This document shows positions 43,054 to 51,405 of a DNA stretch of 64,000 nucleotides, piece by piece. The notes below the pieces were generated by a model that worked only from the letters and a program-made list of their open reading frames with translations, was not told the origin of the DNA and searched no databases. The position numbers and the translations under genes were made by a program. Source of the stretch: Gallaecimonas sp045291545 (lineage in GTDB: Bacteria; Pseudomonadota; Gammaproteobacteria; Enterobacterales; Gallaecimonadaceae); contig NZ_CP149514.1 in the NCBI RefSeq assembly GCF_045291545.1, positions 1,922,001 through 1,986,000 on the forward strand. Reading direction: 5' to 3'. The stretch's first letter is position 1; each line of letters opens with the position of its first letter.

Positions 43054-45882
43054 TTAGAACTTGTAGCTCACACCCAGCAGGAAGTTGCGGCCATAGACCT
43101 GGTAGTCACGAACCAGACGCTTGTCAGCACTGCTGGAAGTGATAAAGGGTTCGTTACTGAGGTTCTGACCTTGCAGGCTGACGGTAAAGCCTTTCAGGGA
43201 TTTAATGCCAGACTCGGAGAAGTCATAGCTGATCTGCGCGTCCCAGATGCTGTTACCAAAGACAGTAACCGGCGTGCTGGTGTTGGAGATATCAGCCACT
43301 TCACCCAGGAAGTCACTACGCTTACGCAGGCTGGTACGGAACTGGAAGCCATTTTTCTCGTAGAAGATAGTGGCGTTGTAGATCCGACGGGACAGCCCGG
43401 GGACGTCGATCTTGGTGGTCGAGTAAGTAGCATCACCATTGCTGTCGAAGCCGTCAGCGTAGGTAAAGTTCAGCTTGCTCTTGGTGTAGGTAGCACTAAG
43501 GATGGCACCAAAACCTTCGAGCTTGTCACTGATCAGGTCAAACGGCAGAGACAGGGTAAATTCCGCCCCTTTGATGTAACCACCGTCGGTGTTTTCCCAC
43601 ACCTTGGACGTACCCATGTTGGTGGCCACTGTCTGGCTGGTCGGTGCTTGTACGCCGGTGAAGTCGTAAGGACGCGGCACTTGCAGCTGCCAGTTCAGCA
43701 GATCTTTGTAGAACAATGCAGCAGAGAAGTAGCCTTGCGCACTGAAGTAGTTTTCGTAACTCAGATCGAACTGGTTAGCTTTGTACGGCTTCAGGCTCGG
43801 GTTACCACCTTGAGCACTCCACGGCGAGTTCCAGAACTCAGTGTTGTTGATCTTGGTCGGATCAAAGCTGTAGCTGAAGCTGGCGTTCATCCGATCCATG
43901 CGGGCACGGGTCAGGGTACGGGCCATACCGACACGCAGATGCTGGGCCTCGGTCAGGTCCATGTTCAGGTTCATGCTCGGCAGGAAGTCATTGTAGCTGG
44001 TGCCACCGTGTGACGGGGTGATCACTGTCAGGCCATTTTCGGTAGACACCGAGTAACCGTCGGATGACTGGTTGGTGTGCACGTATTGGCCGCCAACGTT
44101 ACCACGCACTGCCATGCCCCACCAGTTGGAGTCAATTTTGGCCATCAGGTAAGCGTTGGTGACTTTTTCGGTGACACTCCAGGAGCCAGTTGCACGGCCA
44201 GTCGCCGTCAGACCTTCGTCAGTGGTTTTGTAGTAACCGTCGTTGTACAGCGCTTCAGAGTCATAGGACAGCATGTTACCCATGCCGATAAAGCCCAGTG
44301 ACGCCGGCGACAGCATGTACTTTTGCGGTACTGGCAGCATGTTCGGGTAGGCATTGAGGGTCAGGTAAGTACCGTTGTCCTTACGGGTTTTGGTACGCTT
44401 GGACATGTGCACACCGAACTCCAGAGCGGAGAACATGGCGTTATCCAGGTAGCGCTCGGCAGTCAGTTTCAGCGCTTTGAGTTCATCATTAACCAGCGGG
44501 TTATTGATGAAACCATCCTGACCGTCTGACGGTACGGTATTACCGTTACCCCAACTCAGCGGGCCACCCAGTTGGATCAGGTTCGGATCGGAGTAATCCA
44601 GCGTGTGGGTAAACACAGCGCCTTCAGAGCCACCGTTGAGGTTGTAGGTCAGGGTGTCAGGTGCACCGTTGCTGTCGCCACGGCCAGTACCGGAGTAAGA
44701 CTCCAGCGAGAAGATGTTGCGTTTCACCTTGGAGTAAGAGGCGTCAGCTACCAGTTTCCAGTTGTCATTGGGGTAGAACTCGAAGTTACCACCAAAGGCA
44801 TCCAGATCCGCTTTGCGATAAGCAAAATCGTTACGTACAACGACGCGCTGGCCAACAGTTTGACCGGAGGTCACCAAGCCATTCTCAACCGTCAGCGGTG
44901 TAACAGTGCCTTGACCCCAGGCAAAAGGAATTTCAATGCCGCGCAGTAATTTGTGGTCATTGAAGTGGATATGCATACCATCGAAGGTCGCGTGGAACTT
45001 GTCGTTCGGCGCCAGCTCCAGTACACCCATCACGGTGTCACGCTTCAGTTCACTGGAGCGAACGAACGGCTTGGCACCACCAAGGATGTAATCGCCGTTG
45101 CTGCCGGTAGTCGGGTAGCCCCAGGTCTGCCAGCGTTTTTCGTTGTTCGGAGAGTCCATGTGGGATACGGCCAGTGCCACGCCCACTTTGTCATCCTGGA
45201 ACTGGTCAATATAAGACACAGTAGAACGCCAACCCTTGTCTTTACCGTTCGGGTTGAGCTTGCCAATCTGGTTCTTTTCACCGGTCAGGCTGGCAGTAAA
45301 GCTGCGCTTGCCTTGTTTCAGTGGGCGCACGGTCTGCAAATCAACAGTACCGGCAATACCCTGGCTGAACATGCTGGCGTTCGGGGTCTTGTAAACCACC
45401 ACCGCATTCATGATTTCTGCCGGGTAGACATCCATTTCAACGCCACGGTTGTCACCGATGGACACCTGCTCGCGGCCATTGAGGGTAGTGGTGGAGAAGT
45501 TTTCGCCCAGACCACGGATGGTAATAGAGCTGGCACGGCCGTCCAGGCGCTGCGCCGCAACACCCGGCAGGCGGGCGATTGAGTCAGCAATACTGGAGTC
45601 AGGCAGTTTACCGATGTCTTCAGCAGAGATGGCTTCAACAATAGACGTGGAGGTCTGCTTGATCGCCTGAGAGCGTTGCAAACTGGCACGGAAACCAGTG
45701 ACCTGGATGACTTCTACATCTTTGTCATCTTTTTTCTTCTTGGCTTTTTTTGCGTCGGCTTTGGCGACCATGCTCTGATCGGCCTTGGCATCTGCCGCAA
45801 ATGCACTTTGCGGCAGGGCGACCATAGTCAGACCCGCCGCGGCAAGCGCCAGCGATAGTACGTTTGGCTTGAATGTTGCCAT
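43054..45882 (-). CDS. TonB-dependent outer-membrane receptor, probably for maltodextrins
   Basis: Outer-membrane active transporter. The start at 45882 has GGGGGA 5 nt upstream and gives a signal peptide cut near SAFA. A 20-odd residue lysine-rich segment follows (about 41-53), then the TonB-box-like DVEVIQVTG (55-63) and the plug (SIVEAISAEDIGKLPDSSIADS, RLPGV, ITIRGLG). The 22-strand barrel ends in an aromatic residue (GVSYKF). It resembles the large TonB receptors for oligosaccharides in Caulobacter, Xanthomonas and Alteromonadales. Maltodextrin as ligand is inferred from the adjacent amylases. Confidence 0.88.
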   Translation of the reverse strand: MATFKPNVLSLALAAAGLTMVALPQSAFAADAKADQSMVAKADAKKAKKKKDDKDVEVIQVTGFRASLQRSQAIKQTSTSIVEAISAEDIGKLPDSSIADSIARLPGVAAQRLDGRASSITIRGLGENFSTTTLNGREQVSIGDNRGVEMDVYPAEIMNAVVVYKTPNASMFSQGIAGTVDLQTVRPLKQGKRSFTASLTGEKNQIGKLNPNGKDKGWRSTVSYIDQFQDDKVGVALAVSHMDSPNNEKRWQTWGYPTTGSNGDYILGGAKPFVRSSELKRDTVMGVLELAPNDKFHATFDGMHIHFNDHKLLRGIEIPFAWGQGTVTPLTVENGLVTSGQTVGQRVVVRNDFAYRKADLDAFGGNFEFYPNDNWKLVADASYSKVKRNIFSLESYSGTGRGDSNGAPDTLTYNLNGGSEGAVFTHTLDYSDPNLIQLGGPLSWGNGNTVPSDGQDGFINNPLVNDELKALKLTAERYLDNAMFSALEFGVHMSKRTKTRKDNGTYLTLNAYPNMLPVPQKYMLSPASLGFIGMGNMLSYDSEALYNDGYYKTTDEGLTATGRATGSWSVTEKVTNAYLMAKIDSNWWGMAVRGNVGGQYVHTNQSSDGYSVSTENGLTVITPSHGGTSYNDFLPSMNLNMDLTEAQHLRVGMARTLTRARMDRMNASFSYSFDPTKINNTEFWNSPWSAQGGNPSLKPYKANQFDLSYENYFSAQGYFSAALFYKDLLNWQLQVPRPYDFTGVQAPTSQTVATNMGTSKVWENTDGGYIKGAEFTLSLPFDLISDKLEGFGAILSATYTKSKLNFTYADGFDSNGDATYSTTKIDVPGLSRRIYNATIFYEKNGFQFRTSLRKRSDFLGEVADISNTSTPVTVFGNSIWDAQISYDFSESGIKSLKGFTVSLQGQNLSNEPFITSSSADKRLVRDYQVYGRNFLLGVSYKF

Positions 45883-46017
45883 CATGTTCCCCCACGCCCG
45901 TCCGGGCTTATCATTTTTGAGTCGTCGTGCGGCTATCAACTGATTTACCTTGACGTCAACGGGCAGCCGCTACCCCAAGCGCATGCTACTTAATTGCCTC
46001 TTTTGGCTACAACGCAT

Positions 46018-46031
46018 TGCATACGTATTCA
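46018..46031. promoter_or_regulatory. Candidate maltodextrin operator, copy B
   Basis: TGCATACGTATTCA, identical to copy A (15 bp shared with the following G), about 136 bp upstream of the receptor start. A possible promoter between it and the gene is TTGACG (minus strand, within 45954-45960) with TGATAG further on. This lies in a 329-bp gene-free stretch (45883-46211) that also holds a large inverted repeat and the dapB terminator. Confidence 0.65.
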
Positions 46032-46129
46032 GTGCCATTCAGTAATAAAGTTTTAACCTGCGTCACGCTTATGGCGGCGTAAAAACGAGCAGCCTCAACA
46101 ACTTGTTCAGGTTTACTGGCAGGTAAAGA

Positions 46130-46153
46130 CAAGTTGACGCCAGCGTCAACTTG
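46130..46153. repeat. 24-bp perfect inverted repeat between dapB and the TonB receptor
   Basis: Two perfect 11-bp arms CAAGTTGACGC / GCGTCAACTTG around a 2-bp centre, 16 bp beyond the dapB terminator hairpin. It could be a second terminator, an operator or a cruciform; the T-run after it on the minus strand is poor. Confidence 0.6.
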
Positions 46154-46169
46154 CCGGAAGTGACAAAAG

Positions 46170-46193
46170 AAAAGGCGGCACTGGCCGCCTTTT
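46170..46193 (-). terminator. Terminator after dapB
   Basis: GGCGGC / GCCGCC stem with a 4-nt loop, extended by AAAA / TTTT, followed on the minus strand by TTTTCTTTT. Confidence 0.85.
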
Positions 46194-46211
46194 GGGTGAT
46201 TTTGCTATGGG

Positions 46212-47012
46212 TTATTTTCGCAATCGCAGTACATCTTGCATGTCATAAAGCCCGGGGGGCTGACCCGCAGCCAGCCAATGAGCGGCACGCAGGGCACCAC
46301 TGGCAAAGGTGTCGCGGTTGTGGGCTTTATGGCCTAATTCAATACGCTCCCCCTCACCGGCAAAAAGTACCGTGTGCTCGCCGATGATGTCGCCACCACG
46401 CACCGTAGCAAAGCCAATAGTCTGACGATCACGCTCACCGGTGATGCCTTCACGGCCATAGACGGCACATTGGCTAAGATCACGGCCCAACGCTTTGGCG
46501 GCCGCCTCTCCCAGCGCCAGCGCGGTGCCGGACGGAGCATCTTTTTTGTGCCGGTGGTGCGCTTCAATAATTTCCACATCGACGCTGTCGCCCAGAACCT
46601 CACTGGCCAAGGCAACCAGCCCCAGCAGTAGGTTCACACCGACACTCATATTCGGCGCAAAAACAATGGCGGTTTGCCGGGCAGCAGCATGCAGAGCGGC
46701 TTTATCTGACTCACTGAGCCCCGTGGTGCCTACCACCAGCGGCAAGCCCTGCCGGGCACACTGCGCGGCCAGGGCAACCGTGGCGGCCGGGGAAGTGAAA
46801 TCGACAACCACATCGGTATCAGTAGGCAATGTTGCACTGAGTGCCACACCCAAAGGCTTCAGGCCCGCCATGACGCCGGCATCCAATCCCAGGCGTTCAT
46901 GGCCAGGGCGGACCAGCGCCGCCGCCAGTGTCGCCTGAGGGTCGCTGGCAATAGCGCGGATCAGCGCCTGTCCCATACGGCCATTGGCCCCGGTTATGGC
47001 AATTGCGGTCAT
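46212..47012 (-). CDS. dapB: 4-hydroxy-tetrahydrodipicolinate reductase
   Basis: NAD(P)H-dependent reductase of the diaminopimelate/lysine pathway. The Rossmann start is ITGANGRMGQAL; the substrate-site segment is EAHHRHKKDAPSGTAL with the catalytic histidine and lysine. Length 266 (E. coli 273). In related genomes it lies directly before carA; here 11 kb of maltodextrin genes intervene. Its ATG overlaps the stop of an RND efflux gene (ATGA). A GAGGAA ribosome-binding site lies inside that gene. Confidence 0.96.
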   Translation of the reverse strand: MTAIAITGANGRMGQALIRAIASDPQATLAAALVRPGHERLGLDAGVMAGLKPLGVALSATLPTDTDVVVDFTSPAATVALAAQCARQGLPLVVGTTGLSESDKAALHAAARQTAIVFAPNMSVGVNLLLGLVALASEVLGDSVDVEIIEAHHRHKKDAPSGTALALGEAAAKALGRDLSQCAVYGREGITGERDRQTIGFATVRGGDIIGEHTVLFAGEGERIELGHKAHNRDTFASGALRAAHWLAAGQPPGLYDMQDVLRLRK

Positions 47013-50000
47013 GGTGCTTCCTCAGTGGCGGATGAGGGCAATACTCTAACGGTTTTCCCTTCCGCTTTCAGCGCTTCATCCAGCGTCCGGGTGACATGCT
47101 CAGGAGACTGGGTGCGCCGGGCCAGCCAGGCGTACATCACCGGCGTCACAAACAATGTAAAGAAGGTCGCCACAATGATCCCGAACAGCACCACAATACC
47201 AATGACATAGCGGGTTTCAGCGCCAGCGCCGGTAGCCAGCACCAGTGGCACTGCGCCGGCAGCCGTGGTGATGCCAGTCATCAGGATCGGTCGTAAGCGC
47301 TGCGCTGAGGCGGTCAATAGCGCTTCGGTAAATTCCAGGCCGTCATCGCGCAGCTGGTTGGCAAATTCAACAATCAGGATGCCGTTTTTGGCCGCAAGGC
47401 CAATAAGCATGATGATGCCGATTTGCGAATAGATGTTGATGGTCTGGCCGGTCAGATAAAGTCCAACCAAGGCGCCAAGCATCGCCAGCGGCACCGACAG
47501 CATGATGATGAACGGGTGAATGTAGCTTTCAAATTGTGCTGCCAGCACCAGAAATACCACCCCCAGTGCCAGGGCAAAAACGAAATACACCGAGCTGCCG
47601 GAGTTTTTATAATCCAGTGACGGCCCCTTGTAGCTGATGGTCGCTTCTGCCGGTAACACTCTTTTGGCCAGAGCGTCCATGTAGTTAAGGGCATCTCCCA
47701 GGCTGTAACCGTCAGCCAGATTGGCCTCAATGGTGATGGCTCGCATCCGGTTGTAACGGTTGAGGCTGGCCGCATCCGCTTCTTCACTGACATTGACTAC
47801 CGCCGACAGTGGCACCAGTTGGCCGTTTTTGTCAGAGCGCACATAAATGCCACCAATGGCCTGTGGTGAGCGCTGCTTGTCACGCTCGCCCTCAACAATC
47901 ACGTTGTATTCCTCACCGCCTTTAACGTAAGTCGTCACGACCTTGGAACCCAACATGGTTTCTAAAGTACGGCCAATCGTATTCATGGTTACGCCAAGGT
48001 CAGCGGCCCGCGCCGTATCCACGGTGATCTTCAACTGCGGTTTGGTTTCTTTGTAGTCATCATCAATACCCAGCAAACCGGGGTTCTTGGCCGCTTCTTG
48101 TTCGATGGTGTCGCGCCACTGGCGCAAGCTGTCGTAATCCGGGCCGCCCAGTACAAACTGCAACGGTTTGCCGGTGCCGCGGCCAAAGGCACTGCGCACC
48201 ACGCTAAAGGCCCGTACCCCGGCCAAATCGCCTATTCGCTGGCGCACTTCGTTCATGATCTCAAAGACACTGCGCCGCTGTGACCAATCTTTCAAAGCCA
48301 CAATGATCATGCCGGAATTGTAGGCTCGCACACCGCCCCAGCCACGGGGGGCAATGGTCAGCAGCCGGCGCGCCTCACCGCCCTTTTCGGTCATTGGCAA
48401 CAGTCGCTTTTCAATCTCGTTCATGTAGTTTTCCATGTACGAGTATGAGGCGCCTTCGGGGCCGTTGATCATGATGAAAAAGGCGCCGCGGTCTTCCTGC
48501 GGAGCAAATTCGCCGGGGATCTGCTGGCTAAACCAGCCAACCCCACCCAGGCTGGCCAGCACCACCGCCACCACCCACCAGGGGTGTTTGATAAGCCTTG
48601 CCAGTAGCCGTCGGTAACCGCTTACCAAGCGGGTAACCCCGTTGTCGACAATAGCCGTAATGCCCCGGTGACCTTGATGGCTGGTCAGCAGTTTTGAGCA
48701 CATCATCGGTGATAGCGTCAGCGCCACAATGGCCGAAAACACCACCGCCGAGGCCATGGCCACAGAGAACTCGGTAAAGAGCTTGCCCAGGTCACCATCC
48801 AGGAAGGTAATAGGCAAAAACACCGATACCAGCACCGCGGTGGTGGCAATGACGGCAAAGGACACCTGGCGCGCCCCCAAAAAGGCCGCCACCAGTGGCG
48901 ACTCGCCTTCTTCAATACGGCGGTGCACGTTCTCCAGCATCACAATGGCGTCATCCACCACCATGCCGATAGCCAGGATCATCGCCAACAACGTCAACAG
49001 GTTAATGGTGTAGCCCAGGGCGTACAGCACAATAAAAGCGCCCATCAGTGACACCGGTAACGCCAGCGCCGGGATCAGCATGGCCCGCACCGAGCCGAGG
49101 AACAGGTAAATCACCACCACCACCAGTGCCATGGCGATAAACAAGGTCTCGTACACTTCCTGAACCGAACGCTCCACAAACACCGACGAGTCATAACCAA
49201 CGATGAGTTTCATCCCGGCAGGCAGGCTGTGGCTGAGCTGGCTGACCAGCTTATGGGCTTCACGCGCCACTTCCAGGGTGTTGGCGGTAGACGTTTTGGC
49301 AATGCCGAGGCCAACCATGTTCTTGCCATTACCGCGAAACAACTTGCGGGTTTCATCGGTGCTTTCCACCACCTTGGCAACATCAGCAAGCTTGACCAGA
49401 TAACCGTCAGCGCCGCGACCGATCACCAGGTTGGCAAAATCCTGCTGGCTTTGGTATTGGCGCTGCAGGCGCACGGTGAACTGACGGTCCTTGGATTCCA
49501 GGTCACCGGCAGGCAGTTCGATGTTTTGCGAACGCAGGGCACTTTCTACGTCGCTGACCGTCAGGTGTCGCGCCGCCAGCGCTTCCCGGTCCAGCCAGAT
49601 CCGCATCGCCGAACGCTGCTCACCGCCAATACGCACCCGCGCTACTCCGTTGAGTACCGAGAAACGGTCAACCAGAAAGCGGTCGGCGTAATCCGACAGC
49701 TGACGCACCGTCATGCGATCCGACACCAGGTTCAGCCACATAACGGTTTCGTCACCAGAGCCAGCCTTGGATACTTCCGGCGGATCGGCTTCTTCCGGCA
49801 GGTTATTCAGGGCACCGGAGATTTTGTCGCGAACATCGTTGGTGGCTGCATCAATGTCGCGGTTGATATTGAACTCAATAGTGATCGACGAGCTGCCATC
49901 CTGGCTGGAGGAGGTAATGTTGCGAATGCCCTCGATACCAGAGACCCTATCTTCCAGTAACTGCGTGATGCGCGATTCCATGACCGCCGCCGAAGCACCG

Positions 50001-50155
50001 CGATAGGTGGTGTGAATGTTCACCAACGGCGGGTCGATACTGGGGTATTCCCGCAGCGGCAGCTTTCCGAAAGCAACCAGGCCAAAGGCCACAATCAGCA
50101 GCGACAGAACCGAGGCAACTATAGGCCGACGGACCGACAGATCAGTCAGGATCAT
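47009..50155 (-). CDS. RND-family efflux pump inner-membrane transporter
   Basis: Proton-driven HAE1-type exporter (1048 residues) with two sets of six TM helices and two large periplasmic loops. Proton-relay residues are visible: the DD pair in GMVVDDAIVMLENVHRR (TM4) and the lysine in GLAAKNGILIVEFANQ (TM10). It is coupled by 4-bp overlaps to the adaptor upstream and to dapB downstream. No outer-membrane TolC partner is encoded here. Substrates cannot be predicted; multidrug or bile/detergent efflux is typical of the family. Confidence 0.93.
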   Translation of the reverse strand: MILTDLSVRRPIVASVLSLLIVAFGLVAFGKLPLREYPSIDPPLVNIHTTYRGASAAVMESRITQLLEDRVSGIEGIRNITSSSQDGSSSITIEFNINRDIDAATNDVRDKISGALNNLPEEADPPEVSKAGSGDETVMWLNLVSDRMTVRQLSDYADRFLVDRFSVLNGVARVRIGGEQRSAMRIWLDREALAARHLTVSDVESALRSQNIELPAGDLESKDRQFTVRLQRQYQSQQDFANLVIGRGADGYLVKLADVAKVVESTDETRKLFRGNGKNMVGLGIAKTSTANTLEVAREAHKLVSQLSHSLPAGMKLIVGYDSSVFVERSVQEVYETLFIAMALVVVVIYLFLGSVRAMLIPALALPVSLMGAFIVLYALGYTINLLTLLAMILAIGMVVDDAIVMLENVHRRIEEGESPLVAAFLGARQVSFAVIATTAVLVSVFLPITFLDGDLGKLFTEFSVAMASAVVFSAIVALTLSPMMCSKLLTSHQGHRGITAIVDNGVTRLVSGYRRLLARLIKHPWWVVAVVLASLGGVGWFSQQIPGEFAPQEDRGAFFIMINGPEGASYSYMENYMNEIEKRLLPMTEKGGEARRLLTIAPRGWGGVRAYNSGMIIVALKDWSQRRSVFEIMNEVRQRIGDLAGVRAFSVVRSAFGRGTGKPLQFVLGGPDYDSLRQWRDTIEQEAAKNPGLLGIDDDYKETKPQLKITVDTARAADLGVTMNTIGRTLETMLGSKVVTTYVKGGEEYNVIVEGERDKQRSPQAIGGIYVRSDKNGQLVPLSAVVNVSEEADAASLNRYNRMRAITIEANLADGYSLGDALNYMDALAKRVLPAEATISYKGPSLDYKNSGSSVYFVFALALGVVFLVLAAQFESYIHPFIIMLSVPLAMLGALVGLYLTGQTINIYSQIGIIMLIGLAAKNGILIVEFANQLRDDGLEFTEALLTASAQRLRPILMTGITTAAGAVPLVLATGAGAETRYVIGIVVLFGIIVATFFTLFVTPVMYAWLARRTQSPEHVTRTLDEALKAEGKTVRVLPSSATEEAP

Positions 50156-51213
50156 GCCTCAGCCCCCGGATAGTCTTCGGCTTTAACATCCACTTTGGCA
50201 CCGTCACGTACTTTCAAGAGACCACGGATGATCACCTGTTCGCCCTTGCCAAGGCCTTTGGCCACTTCCACCACACCAGGCAAGCGCAGGCCAATCTCAA
50301 TGGCGCGCCGTTGCACCCGGCCATCAGTGACGACAAAGACATAGTGTTGATCTTTGATCTGGAAAATGGCCGCAGAAGGCACCGTCAGGGTGTCACGGGC
50401 TTCTTTAACTAAGCGCACTTTCAACAGCATGCCGGGGCGTAACAGGCCATTGCGGTTATCCAGTTCGGCGCGCACCATGGCGCTACGCGAAACCGGATCG
50501 ATGCGGGTATCAATGCTGGCGACATGGCCCTGGAAGTGCTTGCCGGCTACCGCATCGGTACTGGCAAAGATGGCCTTGCCCTTTGCCAGTACCGGTAAAA
50601 AACGTTCCGGCACGGTAAAATCCAGCTTCATGGGGTTCACGTCATCCAAAGTGGTAATCGCAGTGCCGGGGCTGACCAGCGAGCCAGGGCTCACCTGACG
50701 AAAGCCCAACACGCCGTCAAAGGGCGCGCGGATGAAACGATCGTCAAGCTGGGCCTGGGCTTTCGCCACATTGGCCTTGGCAACATCAACAGCGCTTTGC
50801 AGTCGATCCAGCTCGGAGGCCGCCATGGTTTTTTTACGTACCAGTTCGCCTATGCGGCGGTACTCGCGCAGCTGTTCTTTCAGGTTAACTTTGGCGGCAT
50901 CCAATTCAGCCTGTTCTTCCTGGTGGTTGAGCGTTACCAGCAGCTGCCCGGCTTTAACCTGCTGATTGTCGTGAAAGTGCACTTGCTCGATTTTCTCGCT
51001 GACACTGGCCGTCACCGTCACCGACTCAAACGCCTTAGTAGTACCTAACGCTTCAATTTCATCCGACATACGCTGATAACGCACCGGCACCGTAACCACC
51101 TGCACCGGTCCACCGACACGGGCAGCGGAGGCCTGCGGCAAAGAACGCTGATAGCCGTAATAAACGGCAGCAATGACCATCACGGCCACAAGCATGAGAC
51201 TGGCTTTCTTCAT
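50152..51213 (-). CDS. RND efflux periplasmic adaptor (membrane fusion protein)
   Basis: HlyD/AcrA-type adaptor joining the RND transporter to an outer-membrane channel. An N-terminal TM anchor (KKASLMLVAVMVIAAVYYGY) is followed by the split biotinyl-lipoyl domain (TASVSEKIEQVHFHDNQQVK and DDRFIRAPFDGVLGF), a coiled-coil hairpin (about 100-150) and the beta-barrel. The start at 51213 is chosen for the anchor; the frame runs open to 51360 with no better ribosome-binding site. No lipobox. It is first in the adaptor-pump-dapB unit. Confidence 0.9.
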   Translation of the reverse strand: MKKASLMLVAVMVIAAVYYGYQRSLPQASAARVGGPVQVVTVPVRYQRMSDEIEALGTTKAFESVTVTASVSEKIEQVHFHDNQQVKAGQLLVTLNHQEEQAELDAAKVNLKEQLREYRRIGELVRKKTMAASELDRLQSAVDVAKANVAKAQAQLDDRFIRAPFDGVLGFRQVSPGSLVSPGTAITTLDDVNPMKLDFTVPERFLPVLAKGKAIFASTDAVAGKHFQGHVASIDTRIDPVSRSAMVRAELDNRNGLLRPGMLLKVRLVKEARDTLTVPSAAIFQIKDQHYVFVVTDGRVQRRAIEIGLRLPGVVEVAKGLGKGEQVIIRGLLKVRDGAKVDVKAEDYPGAEA

Positions 51214-51405
51214 TGGAGACTGATTCACCTTTGTTGTTTGTCGCAATATACGCATTACATTGTGATAACGGCTCAATGAATAAGATATGCCGACAACACA
51301 CTGCGACAAGCCGAGACAACAATCATAAGCATATAGCCATCCAGACATTGACACGTCCAAATCACTGCTTTAGATTGCGCGACTTTGCCCGTCAACACAG
51401 CCTAA
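51214..51405. promoter_or_regulatory. Divergent control region between efflux adaptor and antiporter genes
   Basis: Holds an inverted repeat TTGTCGCA (51238-51245) / TGCGACAA (51302-51309), extended outward by TTGTTGT (51231-51237) / ACAACAA (51316-51322). It is a possible site for a regulator acting on both units. No regulator gene is adjacent. Confidence 0.45.

Noticed and set aside
43006..44013. 335-residue plus-strand frame opposite the TonB receptor
   Set aside because: Antisense to the conserved barrel region, no ribosome-binding site, no family resemblance.
35323..46211. Genomic island with integrase and attachment sites
   Set aside because: No integrase, transposase, tRNA target or flanking direct repeat was seen at either edge, so only the altered gene order is reported.
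51258..51275. Possible CRP site (TGTGATAACGGCTCAA) before the efflux adaptor
   Set aside because: One good half site, but the second half matches TCACA poorly.
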